From assembly GCA_041485125.1 (NCBI GenBank), contig JBGPIT010000054.1:1-18213 (forward strand): a DNA stretch of 18,213 bases. Reading direction: 5' to 3'. The stretch's first letter is position 1. Each line of letters begins with the position of its first letter. The stretch is from JBGPIT01 sp041485125 (GTDB lineage Bacteria; Desulfobacterota; Binatia; UTPRO1). A model generated the notes under the pieces. That model had not been told where the DNA came from, searched no databases, and saw nothing but the letters and a program-made list of their open reading frames with translations. A program made the translations under genes and the position numbers. This document shows positions 1-8,811 of this stretch, one piece after another.

Positions 1-1382
<1,382 letters not shown>

Positions 1383-1386
<4 letters not shown>

Positions 1387-2243
1387 GCGTGGGCGGAGCG
1401 GGAGCGCCGGCGGTCGACCGCACCGTCACGATCGGCCGGGTCCGTTTCGGCGCCCGCGAGCCGCTCGCGCTGATCGCCGGCCCGTGCGTGATCGAGAGCC
1501 GCGACTCGGCCCTCCGCCATGCGGAGCGCCTGCGCGACGTCGCGGCGCGGCTCGAGGTGCCGTACGTCTTCAAAGCGTCCTTCGACAAGGCGAACCGCAC
1601 CTCGCGCGACGGCTTCCGCGGTCCCGGCATGGATGAGGGGCTCGCGATCCTGGCCGAGGTGCGGCGTGAGGTCGGCGTGCCGGTGCTGACCGACGTGCAC
1701 ACGCCGGAGCAAGTCACGGCCGTTGCGGCCGTCGTCGACGTCCTGCAAACGCCGGCGTTCCTCTGCCGGCAAACCGACTTCATCACCGCGGTCGCCGCGG
1801 CCGGCAAGCCGGTGAACATCAAGAAAGGCCAGTTCCTCTCGCCGGCGGAAATGCAGCACGTCATCGCCAAGGCGACGGCCGGCGGCAACGACCAGCTGCT
1901 GGTCACCGAGCGCGGCGTGAGCTTCGGCTACAACAACCTCGTCGTCGACATGCGCGCGCTCGCGATCATGCGTGGCTTCGGCTACCCCGTCGTGTTCGAC
2001 GCCACCCACAGCGCGCAGCTGCCGGGCGGCGCCGGCGGTGCGTCGGGCGGCCAGCGCGAGTTCGTGCCGGCGCTGGCGCGTGCCGCGGTCGCGGTCGGCG
2101 TGGCCGCCGTCTTCATGGAGGTGCACGAGGACCCCGATCGCGCCCGGAGCGACGGACCGAACTCGCTGCGCCTCGCCGATCTGCCCGCGCTGCTGGCGAC
2201 GCTCGTCGCGCTCGATCGTGTCGCCAAGGAGAGCGTGCGATGA
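1383..2243 (+). CDS. kdsA: 3-deoxy-8-phosphooctulonate (Kdo-8-P) synthase, metal-dependent type
   Basis: KdsA condenses phosphoenolpyruvate with arabinose-5-phosphate to give Kdo-8-phosphate, the committed step to the LPS inner-core sugar Kdo. The 286-residue protein has the expected family length and core motifs: AGPCVIES (residues 32-39), KASFDKANRTS (64-74), LTDVHTPEQ (102-110) and DATHSAQLPGG (206-216). Cys35 in AGPC, with His209, Glu246 and Asp257, matches the metal-ligand set of the metal-dependent class (Aquifex type). The metal-independent E. coli enzyme has Asn at the Cys position. The GTG start overlaps the pyrG stop, and the stop overlaps the kdsD ATG. The substrate arabinose-5-phosphate is the product of the next gene. 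Confidence 0.97.
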
Positions 2244-3397
2244 GGCGGGTGCAGCGCAGCCCGCGCACGAAGGCCGCGGCGACGGTCGTGAAAGCCTCTG
2301 CGACGGTCGCGGCCGCCGCGCCGCGCGCGGGGCACGGCGGCCGTGTCGGTGCGGCGCGAGCCGCACGCGCGACCGATGCCGCCCGCTCCGCGCCACGCGG
2401 CACCGCGCCGGCGCAAGCGACGAGCCGGCGCTCCGCGATCGACCACGCGCGCCGCGTCCTCGGCATCGAGGCCGACGCGATCCGCGCGCTCGCCGGCCGG
2501 CTCGACCACCGTTTCGCGCGCGCCGTCGAGCTGATCGAGGCGTCGCCGGGGAAAGTCGTGGTCACCGGCATAGGGAAGTCCGGGCACGTCTGCCGCAAGA
2601 TCGCGGCGACGCTCGCCAGCACCGGAACACCGGCGTTCTTCCTGCATGCGGGCGAGGCGCTGCACGGCGATCTCGGCATGCTCGCGCGCGAGGACTTGGT
2701 CCTCGCGGTCTCGAACAGCGGCGAGACCGTCGAGCTCCTCGAGCTCATTGCAATCGTGCGCCGGCTCGGGCCGCCGCTCATCGCGATGACGGGGCGGCCC
2801 GACTCGACGCTCGGCCGCGCCGCCGACGTCGTCCTCGACGTCAGCATCGCCGAGGAGGCGTGCCCGCTCGGTCTCGCGCCGACCGCGAGCACGACCGCGA
2901 CGCTCGCGATGGGTGATGCCCTGGCGGTCGCGCTGCTCGAAGAGCGCGGCTTCCGCCCCGAGGACTTCGCCGCGCTTCACCCCGCCGGTACGCTCGGTCG
3001 GAAGCTCTTGCGGGTCAGCGACCTGATGCATACCGGCGAGGCCGTGCCGGCGGTGACGGTCGCGACGTCGATGCGCGAGACGCTGCTCGAGATCACGTCC
3101 AAGCGTCTCGGCGTGACCGCGGTCGTCGATGCCGGCGGGGTCTTGCAAGGCATCATCACCGACGGCGACTTGCGGCGCGCCCTGTCGCGCTCGGGCGACA
3201 TTCTCGCCCTGGCGGCGGCCGACGTGATGACGCGCAACCCGAAGACGATTGCCGCGAACGCCCTCGCCGCGAAAGCGCTCGCCGTGATGGAGGAGGATGC
3301 GAGACACCCGATCACGTCGCTCTTCGTGCTCGACGGCGGGCAGCGGCCGATTGGGGTCATCCATCTGCACGATCTCCTCCGCGCCGGCCTCGTCTGA
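2240..3397 (+). CDS. kdsD: arabinose-5-phosphate isomerase (KdsD/KpsF/GutQ family) with N-terminal extension
   Basis: This enzyme converts ribulose-5-phosphate to arabinose-5-phosphate, the KdsA substrate. A SIS domain (about residues 95-235) contains VVTGIGKSGH with Lys113, SNSGET (158-163), ACPLGLAPTAS (207-217) and LHPAGTLGR (246-254, His247). These correspond to the catalytic Lys, Glu and His regions known from E. coli KdsD. Two CBS domains follow (about 258-320 and 325-385). At 385 residues it is about 60 longer than typical; the excess is an Ala/Arg-rich N-terminal stretch before the recognisable fold begins near residue 65. The ATG at 2240 forms an ATGA overlap with kdsA, which supports it. 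An in-frame GTG at 2288 is an alternative, but no in-frame start sits right at the domain edge. The function is secure, the exact start less so. Confidence 0.95.
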   Translation: MRRVQRSPRTKAAATVVKASATVAAAAPRAGHGGRVGAARAARATDAARSAPRGTAPAQATSRRSAIDHARRVLGIEADAIRALAGRLDHRFARAVELIEASPGKVVVTGIGKSGHVCRKIAATLASTGTPAFFLHAGEALHGDLGMLAREDLVLAVSNSGETVELLELIAIVRRLGPPLIAMTGRPDSTLGRAADVVLDVSIAEEACPLGLAPTASTTATLAMGDALAVALLEERGFRPEDFAALHPAGTLGRKLLRVSDLMHTGEAVPAVTVATSMRETLLEITSKRLGVTAVVDAGGVLQGIITDGDLRRALSRSGDILALAAADVMTRNPKTIAANALAAKALAVMEEDARHPITSLFVLDGGQRPIGVIHLHDLLRAGLV

Positions 3398-3424
3398 GCC
3401 GGGCCGGCGAGGACGGGTGCGCGC

Positions 3425-4114
3425 ATGACTCGCCGCCGAGCCGAGTCCTCCCGGCCGACGCGCCGTCGTGCGGCGGCGCCGCGACCTGTGGGGGCTCTGC
3501 CGCGAGCCCGCCCGGATGACCTGGCATCGCGCCGTCGAGCCCGCGCCGCGACCGCGGCGTCGCGCCAGCCGCGGGATGGCGCGGGACCCGGTCGCGACGT
3601 CGTCATGCGCGCCCGTCGCGTCCGGCTGGTGCTGCTCGCCGCCGACGGCGTCGTGACCGACGGGCGTGTGATCCTCGATCCGCGCGGCCGTGAGCTGGTG
3701 CTCTTCCACGCGCGCGACGGGTACGGCATCACGCTGCTCTTGAACGCCGGCCTACGCGTGGCGTTCGTCTCGCCCCGGCGCTCGGCGGCGGTCGCGCAGC
3801 GTGCACGCGAGCTGCGGGTGAGCGCGGTCGTCCACGGCGTGCAGAGCACGCTCGCGACCGCGCGGCGGCTCTGCCGGCGTTGGCGGCTCGGCCTCGAGGA
3901 GGTCGCCTACGTCGCCGACGACCTCTTCGATCAGCCGCTGCTTGCGAGCGTCGGTCTGGCGATCGCGGTCGCCGGTGCCGCGACCGGCCTCGAGCGCCAC
4001 GTGCACTGGACGACCTCCACTCCGGGTGGCCGCGGTGCGGTGCGCGAGGTCGCGGAGCTCGTGCTGCGCGCGCAAGGCAAGTGGGCGAGCACTCTCGGGG
4101 ACAGCTTGCGATGA
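3425..4114 (+). CDS. kdsC: KdsC-like HAD-family protein lacking the catalytic aspartate
   Basis: By position and overall similarity this is the YrbI/KdsC family, whose members dephosphorylate Kdo-8-phosphate to Kdo. Family landmarks present are ADGVVTDG (73-80), RDGYGI (97-102), EEVAYVADDLFD (158-169) and GGRGAVREV (201-209). Key catalytic residues are missing. The DxD motif reads AAD, so the phosphoryl-accepting first Asp is Ala72 (GCC); the motif II TG region reads SP; the motif III Lys is replaced (Thr142 by alignment with E. coli KdsC from memory). It therefore looks like a non-catalytic homologue, or one with altered chemistry. An ATG at 3425, 11 bases after GAGGA, is chosen; this adds a 60-residue Arg/Ala-rich leader. 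An internal ATG at 3605 would give a standard 169-residue protein. Its stop overlaps the next gene's ATG. Family membership is firm, activity doubtful. Confidence 0.85.
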   Translation: MTRRRAESSRPTRRRAAAPRPVGALPRARPDDLASRRRARAATAASRQPRDGAGPGRDVVMRARRVRLVLLAADGVVTDGRVILDPRGRELVLFHARDGYGITLLLNAGLRVAFVSPRRSAAVAQRARELRVSAVVHGVQSTLATARRLCRRWRLGLEEVAYVADDLFDQPLLASVGLAIAVAGAATGLERHVHWTTSTPGGRGAVREVAELVLRAQGKWASTLGDSLR

Positions 4115-5109
4115 GCGCGGGCGGCGCGCCCGCCGCTCCCGAGCTCGCGCCGGAGCCGCGGAAGGCGCGCCCGCGCTTCGTGCGCCGGCTGCGTCGTGCC
4201 CGCCGTCAGCTGCGCGACGGGGCGCTCTTCCTCCTGATCTTCCCGGTCCTCGGCCTCTACGCGCTGGTGCCGCTCGAGCGTGCGGTCGCCTGGAGCGGCG
4301 CGATCGCGGGGGCGCTGGCGCCGTGGCTCGGCCGCGCCTGGCGTCTCGCCAACGCGCACCTCGCGTTCGCGTTCCCCGAGCGGTCGGACGGCGAGCGGGC
4401 GGCGATCGCGCGCGCGGCGTTCGCGAACCTCGGCCGCTCGTTCGCCGAGCTCGCCAAGTTCGGCACCGTTCGCCGCCGACTCGAGACCTACGTCCACGCC
4501 GAAGGGCTCGATCACATGCGGACGGCGCTCGCGCGTGGCGAGGGGCTGATGGCGATCACCGGCCACATCGGCAACTGGGAGCTGCTCGCCGCCTACTGCA
4601 GCATGGTCGGCTTTCCGGTGAATGCGATCGGCCGCCGCCTGCACAGCCCACTGCTGAATCGCCTGCTGATCGCGGTGCGCGCCCGTGCCGGGGTGCGGAC
4701 GATCCTGCGCGAGAGCGCGGGCTCGTCGCGCGCAATCCTCCGGACTCTCAAGCGCAACGAGATCCTGGCGCTGCTGATCGATCAGGACACGCGCGGCCCG
4801 CGCGTGTTCGTGCCGTTCTTCGGGCGCCTCGCCGCGACGCCGAGCGGTGTCGGTGCGCTCGCCCGGCGGACCAACGTGCCGGTGCTGCCGCTCTTCATCT
4901 CGCGCCGCCCGGGCGGCGGGCATCTGATCGAGGTGCATCCGCCTTTCGCCGACGTCGAGCGCGACTGCGACACGGCCGAGAGTCTGACGGCCGTCTACAC
5001 TGCGGCGATCGAGCGCCACATTCGGGACCATCCGACCGAATGGGTGTGGTGGCACCGGCGCTGGCGCCGTCGGCCCGCCGCGTCAGACGCGGAGACGCGG
5101 AGCGTATAG
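4111..5109 (+). CDS. lipid A biosynthesis lauroyl-type acyltransferase (LpxL/HtrB family)
   Basis: This inner-membrane acyltransferase is expected to transfer an acyl chain from acyl-ACP onto Kdo-bearing lipid A precursor. The 332-residue protein has a basic N-terminus, a hydrophobic membrane segment at about residues 38-53, and the catalytic HxxxxE signature in TGHIGNWE (His152, Glu157). Downstream are the family blocks LIDQDTRGPRVFVPFFGR and HPTEWVWWHRRW near the C-terminus. The frame stays open upstream to 3880, but that part overlaps the kdsC-like gene; the ATG at 4111 makes an ATGA overlap and leads straight into the expected N-terminus. Placement between Kdo synthesis and Lpt genes agrees with a Kdo-dependent late acyltransferase. 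I cannot tell LpxL from LpxM specificity. Confidence 0.92.
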   Translation: MSAGGAPAAPELAPEPRKARPRFVRRLRRARRQLRDGALFLLIFPVLGLYALVPLERAVAWSGAIAGALAPWLGRAWRLANAHLAFAFPERSDGERAAIARAAFANLGRSFAELAKFGTVRRRLETYVHAEGLDHMRTALARGEGLMAITGHIGNWELLAAYCSMVGFPVNAIGRRLHSPLLNRLLIAVRARAGVRTILRESAGSSRAILRTLKRNEILALLIDQDTRGPRVFVPFFGRLAATPSGVGALARRTNVPVLPLFISRRPGGGHLIEVHPPFADVERDCDTAESLTAVYTAAIERHIRDHPTEWVWWHRRWRRRPAASDAETRSV

Positions 5110-5153
5110 GGTCACTCGCCCGTCCTCGGTCTGACACCTCACGAACCGTGCCG

Positions 5154-5211
5154 AGCGCTAGGAAAATTCTACAGCTTTACTAGCGCGCTAGGGAAAGGTA
5201 TTTTTCTTGCA
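5154..5211 (+). promoter_or_regulatory. candidate lptC promoter with palindrome in the spacer and a direct repeat
   Basis: This AT-richer patch stands out in GC-rich surroundings. TTTACT at 5176-5181 and TATTTT at 5199-5204 are separated by 17 bases, each matching four of six sigma-70 consensus positions. The lptC ATG comes only six bases after the -10, so a transcript from it would be leaderless or nearly so. A perfect 12-bp palindrome CTAGCGCGCTAG (5180-5191) lies in the spacer. The octamer GCGCTAGG occurs at 5155-5162 and again at 5185-5192, 30 bases apart (about three helical turns), as expected for repressor or activator sites. GGGAAAGG at 5191-5198 could instead act as a distant ribosome site. 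The promoter call is an inference; the repeats are read directly. Confidence 0.4.
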
Positions 5212-5840
5212 TGAGGGCGGAAAAACGCAGGTTTTTCACGCGTCGGCGGGTCCGGCAAGCGCTCGGGCTCGCCGTTCTCGTGGCCGTCGGGGCGGTCGGC
5301 GTCCAGCTCGGACGCAATCTTTGGACCCAACATCTCAGAAGCCTCAGGACGAGCGCCCTCGACTTTCTCCCCGAGGTCGCCCAGCGGATCCAGAACTTTC
5401 GCCGCGTCAAGATGGAGGGCGACCGCAAGGTCTGGGAAGTCGCCGCCCAGGAGGCCCAGTACTTCGAGGAAGACCAGCAGATCGTGGTCCGGGCGCCCGA
5501 GGTCAGCTTCTTCCTCAAGGGCGATCAGGGTGCGGTGTCGCTGAAAGGGAACGAGGGGAAGATCCTCCTGAGCGGCCGCGAGATGCAGCGGGTCGATCTG
5601 ACAGGGCAGATCGAGCTCCGCTTCCGTGACTACCTGGTGAAGACCGACCATGCGACGTACGCGCAAGAAAGCGACACGGTCGTGACCCCAGCGGTCGACG
5701 TGCGTGGCGACGGTCTCGCGCTCCGCGGCAGCCGGATGACCGTCGAGATGGGAACGCAGCGGCTGCTCGTGGAAGGCAACGTCGAGACGGTCTTGGAGCG
5801 CACCGCGGCGTCCGGGGAGAAGGATGCCGGGACGCTCTAG
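5211..5840 (+). CDS. lptC: LPS export periplasmic/bitopic protein LptC
   Basis: LptC is anchored in the inner membrane, receives LPS from the LptB2FG transporter and passes it to LptA. The 209-residue product has a very basic N-terminus (residues 1-15), one transmembrane helix (about 17-33) and a periplasmic beta-jellyroll region. The latter is recognised by a DRKVWEVAAQEAQYFEEDQQ-type segment and repeated short beta motifs typical of LptC/YrbK. Length is slightly above the usual 190. It is the first gene after the AT-rich control patch, and its end overlaps the lptA start by 17 bases. Sequence conservation in this family is low, so the call leans on topology plus synteny with lptA, lptB and rpoN. 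Confidence 0.9.
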   Translation: MRAEKRRFFTRRRVRQALGLAVLVAVGAVGVQLGRNLWTQHLRSLRTSALDFLPEVAQRIQNFRRVKMEGDRKVWEVAAQEAQYFEEDQQIVVRAPEVSFFLKGDQGAVSLKGNEGKILLSGREMQRVDLTGQIELRFRDYLVKTDHATYAQESDTVVTPAVDVRGDGLALRGSRMTVEMGTQRLLVEGNVETVLERTAASGEKDAGTL

Positions 5841-6567
5841 CCGGGCCGTGCTCGCGGCACTGGTGAGCGTCTGCATCGGGACGGCTTTCGAGGGCCGCCG
5901 CGTGGGCGCGGAGGCCGAAGCATCGGCCCCCAAGCCGGTGACGACGCCCCGCAAGCCCGCCGACCAGAGCGATCTCTTCCAGAGTCTCGCGCTCGGCTCG
6001 CGCAAGGAGCCGATCCGCATCCACTCCGACACGCTCGAGCTCGACTACAAGGGCAGCACGCTCACCTATCGGGGCAACGTCCAGGTCGTGCAGGGCGACG
6101 TGACGCTCGACAGCGACACGCTCGCGATCACCTTCGAGCGCGACGAGAAACCGGCAGGAAAGAAAGCGTCGGCTTCGCAGCCTGCCGAGGAGAAGCGCGC
6201 CGAGGCGATGGCGGACGCGGTGCCGGGGCGCGGCGATGCCGATCGCATCAAGGAGGTCGTCGCCGAGGGACGCGTCAAGATCCGCAAAGGCGACCGCATA
6301 GCCGAAGGGCGGCGCGCGGTTTTCGACCAGACCAAGCAGACGATCGTCCTCAGCGACGGCGCGGTGCTGCACGAGGGACCGAATCAGGTCGCGGGCGATC
6401 GTATCGTCGTCTACCTCCAGGAGGAGCGCAGCGTCGTCGAAGGCGGCTCGAAGTCGCGCGTGCAAGCGGTCTTCTACCCGGGCAGCTCCGCCGGCGCCGA
6501 CGAGGCGAAACGCGTGGAAGCGGCGGGCTCGGGCGCGCGCCACGACGCCAAGGCGGAGCAGCGCTGA
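5824..6567 (+). CDS. lptA: LPS transport periplasmic protein LptA (OstA-like)
   Basis: LptA forms the periplasmic bridge that carries LPS to the outer-membrane LptD/E. The 247-residue protein starts with a basic, then hydrophobic signal-peptide-like segment (about 1-29, ending near VGA). The OstA repeat fold follows: PIRIHSDTLELDYKGSTLTY (63-82), GNVQVVQGDVTLDSDTL (84-100), then a second half from about residue 141 with GRVKIRKGDRIAEG and GDRIVVYL. Between the halves, residues about 107-140 form a Lys/Ala/Glu-rich insert without beta-repeat character. Its effect is unknown; it probably forms a loop. The ATG at 5824 lies inside the lptC 3' end. Two bases separate its stop from lptB. Confidence 0.93.
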   Translation: MPGRSSRAVLAALVSVCIGTAFEGRRVGAEAEASAPKPVTTPRKPADQSDLFQSLALGSRKEPIRIHSDTLELDYKGSTLTYRGNVQVVQGDVTLDSDTLAITFERDEKPAGKKASASQPAEEKRAEAMADAVPGRGDADRIKEVVAEGRVKIRKGDRIAEGRRAVFDQTKQTIVLSDGAVLHEGPNQVAGDRIVVYLQEERSVVEGGSKSRVQAVFYPGSSAGADEAKRVEAAGSGARHDAKAEQR

Positions 6568-6569
6568 CG

Positions 6570-7298
6570 ATGACCGAGACCGTCCTCAGCGCCGAGCGAC
6601 TCGACAAGTCCTTCTCGGGGCGCCGCGTCCTGCGCGACATCTCGGTGCAGATCGCGGGCGGCGAGGTGGTCGGCCTGCTCGGGCCGAACGGCGCCGGGAA
6701 GACGACGACCTTCTACATCATCGTCGGACTGCTGCGGCCGGACCGCGGACGCGTCACGCTGAACGGCACCGATCTCACCGACATGCCGATGTACCAGCGC
6801 GCGCGGGCGGGGATCAGCTACCTGCCGCAGGAGCCGTCGGTCTTCCGCAAGCTCACCGTCGAAGAGAACATCCTCGCCATCCTCGAGACCCTGCCGCTCA
6901 GCGCCGAGGAGCGTCAGGTGCGGCTGTGGAGCCTGCTCGAGGAGCTCAGCATCGCGCACCTCGCGAAGACCAAGGCGTACGCGCTCTCCGGCGGCGAGCG
7001 CCGTCGACTCGAGATCACGCGGGCGCTGGTCATCTCGCCGTCGTTCATGCTCCTCGACGAGCCCTTCGCCGGCATCGATCCGATCGCGGTGCTCGACATT
7101 CAGAACATCGTCCAGCAGCTGAAGGAGAGGGGCATCGGCGTTCTCATCACCGATCACAACGTGCGCGAGACGCTTGGCATCTGCGACCGCGCGTACATCG
7201 TGAACGACGGCGCGATTCTCGAGGAGGGCGAGCCCGCGGGGCTCGCGGAGAGCCGCCAGGCGCGCGAAATCTATCTGGGTGAACGTTTCCGTCTCTAG
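6570..7298 (+). CDS. lptB: LPS export ABC transporter ATP-binding protein LptB
   Basis: LptB is the cytoplasmic ATPase that powers LPS extraction by LptFG. All ABC motifs are intact in the 242-residue protein: Walker A GPNGAGKTT (38-46), Q-loop Gln87, signature LSGGERRR (139-146), Walker B FMLLDEP (159-165) and the switch His196 in ITDHN. FAGIDP after Walker B and YLPQEPSVFRKLTVEEN (84-100) are characteristic of LptB within the superfamily. Its membrane partners lptF and lptG are not in the window. It is tightly packed between lptA and rpoN with two-base gaps on both sides, so co-transcription is very likely. Confidence 0.97.
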   Translation: MTETVLSAERLDKSFSGRRVLRDISVQIAGGEVVGLLGPNGAGKTTTFYIIVGLLRPDRGRVTLNGTDLTDMPMYQRARAGISYLPQEPSVFRKLTVEENILAILETLPLSAEERQVRLWSLLEELSIAHLAKTKAYALSGGERRRLEITRALVISPSFMLLDEPFAGIDPIAVLDIQNIVQQLKERGIGVLITDHNVRETLGICDRAYIVNDGAILEEGEPAGLAESRQAREIYLGERFRL

Positions 7299-7300
7299 CC

Positions 7301-8776
7301 ATGGCACTCGAAACCAAACTCTACCAAAAGCTCACGCAGCAGCTGGTCATGACGCCCCAGCTGCGGATGGCCATCAAGATCCTCCAGGTCGGTCGCATGG
7401 AGCTCGAGGCGCTGATCGTCGACGAGATGGCGCAGAACCCCGTGCTCGAGGAGTCGCCCGAGGTCGCAAGCGAGGCGCCGACCCTCGAGACCGAGGTCCC
7501 GACCGTCGACGGCTCGCAGACGACCACCGACGAATGGCAGCCCGCTGCCGACGAAGGGCCCGAAGTCTCGACGGCGAGCGCGCTCGGCGAGATCGATTGG
7601 AAGGAATACCTCGACAACTACGGTAACGACTTCCACAACGGCCCGAGCGGGAGCTCGAGCGATCGCGACGAGGACAAGCGGCCGGCGCTGGAGAACACGC
7701 TGGTCCGTACCCGGTCGCTCACCGACCACCTGATGTGGCAGCTCCGGCTCTCGGATCTGAGCGAGGACGAGCAGCGCCTCTGCGCCGTGCTGATCTCGAA
7801 TCTCGACTACGACGGCTATCTCCGCTGCTCGCTCGAGGAGATCGCGTTCATGACCGAGACCGAGCTGGTGCAGGTCGAGCAGGTGCTGCAGCGCCTGCAG
7901 GCCTTCGACCCGCCCGGCGTCGCTGCGCGCTCCCTTCCCGAATGCCTCCTCGTCCAGCTCCGCCAGCGCGGCCTCGGCGACTCGCTCGCGGCGCTCCTCG
8001 TCCGCGACCACATCTCGGCGCTCGAGGCGAAGCGCTACGACAAGCTGGCGCGCGAGCTGAAGGTGACGATGGCGGAGATCGCCGACGCCACGCGCACGAT
8101 CGCGACGCTCGAGCCCAAGCCCGGTCGCGACTACGGTGACGGCGACATCCGCTACGTCACGCCCGACGTCTACATCCACAAGGTCGGCGAGGAGCTCGTC
8201 GTCACGCTCAACGACGAGGGCCTGCCGCGCCTGCGCGTGAGCCAGTTCTACCGTCGCGTGCTCGGACAGGGCGAGGCGTCGGAGGCAAAGGGCTACATCC
8301 AGGACAAGATGCGAGCGGCGGCCTGGCTCATCAAGAGCATCCATCAGCGCCAGCGCACCCTCCACATGGTCACGATGTCGATCATCAAGTTCCAGCGCGA
8401 GTTCTTCGAGCACGGCGTGTCGCATCTGCGGCCGTTGGTGCTGAAGGACGTCGCCAACGACATCGGCATGCACGAGTCGACGGTGAGCCGCGCCACCGCC
8501 AACAAGTACGCGCACACCCCGCAAGGCATCTTCGAGCTCAAGTACTTCTTCACTTCGAGCCTGCGCAGCGCCGACGGCGAGGACGTCTCGGCCGAGAGCG
8601 TGCGCAAAAAGATCCGCGAGATCATCGGCGCGGAGGACCCGACCAAGCCGTTCAGCGATCAATCGATCGCCGAGAAGCTCGCGAAAGACAACATCGACAT
8701 TGCGCGGCGCACCGTCGCGAAGTATCGGGAGCTGATGGGCATCCTGCCCTCATCGAAGCGTAAGCAGTTCTGCTGA
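7301..8776 (+). CDS. rpoN: RNA polymerase sigma-54 factor
   Basis: Sigma-54 directs RNA polymerase to -24/-12 promoters that need AAA+ activators. It typically serves nitrogen, motility, envelope-stress or other inducible genes. The 491-residue protein shows region I (residues 1-51, Gln/Leu-rich with QQLVMTPQLRMAIKILQ), an acidic region II (about 51-125), a core-binding region and a helix-turn-helix (about 379-400, with DIGMHESTVSR). The diagnostic RpoN box ARRTVAKYRE is at 468-477. All are intact. Placement directly after lptB is the common arrangement in proteobacteria. The next genes, hpf and ptsN, are its usual neighbours. No cognate enhancer-binding protein is encoded in the window. Confidence 0.97.
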   Translation: MALETKLYQKLTQQLVMTPQLRMAIKILQVGRMELEALIVDEMAQNPVLEESPEVASEAPTLETEVPTVDGSQTTTDEWQPAADEGPEVSTASALGEIDWKEYLDNYGNDFHNGPSGSSSDRDEDKRPALENTLVRTRSLTDHLMWQLRLSDLSEDEQRLCAVLISNLDYDGYLRCSLEEIAFMTETELVQVEQVLQRLQAFDPPGVAARSLPECLLVQLRQRGLGDSLAALLVRDHISALEAKRYDKLARELKVTMAEIADATRTIATLEPKPGRDYGDGDIRYVTPDVYIHKVGEELVVTLNDEGLPRLRVSQFYRRVLGQGEASEAKGYIQDKMRAAAWLIKSIHQRQRTLHMVTMSIIKFQREFFEHGVSHLRPLVLKDVANDIGMHESTVSRATANKYAHTPQGIFELKYFFTSSLRSADGEDVSAESVRKKIREIIGAEDPTKPFSDQSIAEKLAKDNIDIARRTVAKYRELMGILPSSKRKQFC

Positions 8777-8811
8777 AGGGTTGTCGCGGCGTTACCCACC
8801 GGGGGGGATTC

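Noticed and set aside
3880..4110. Upstream extension of the acyltransferase frame into the kdsC-like gene
   Set aside because: The added residues are low-complexity and overlap a real gene; the ATGA start at 4111 matches the family N-terminus.
5197..5211. Sigma-54-like GG-N10-GC element before lptC, with TTGCA at the -12 side
   Set aside because: Spacing fits, but the -24 side lacks TGGCAC and transcription would start inside the lptC frame. A similar chance match occurs before hprK at 10014-10027.
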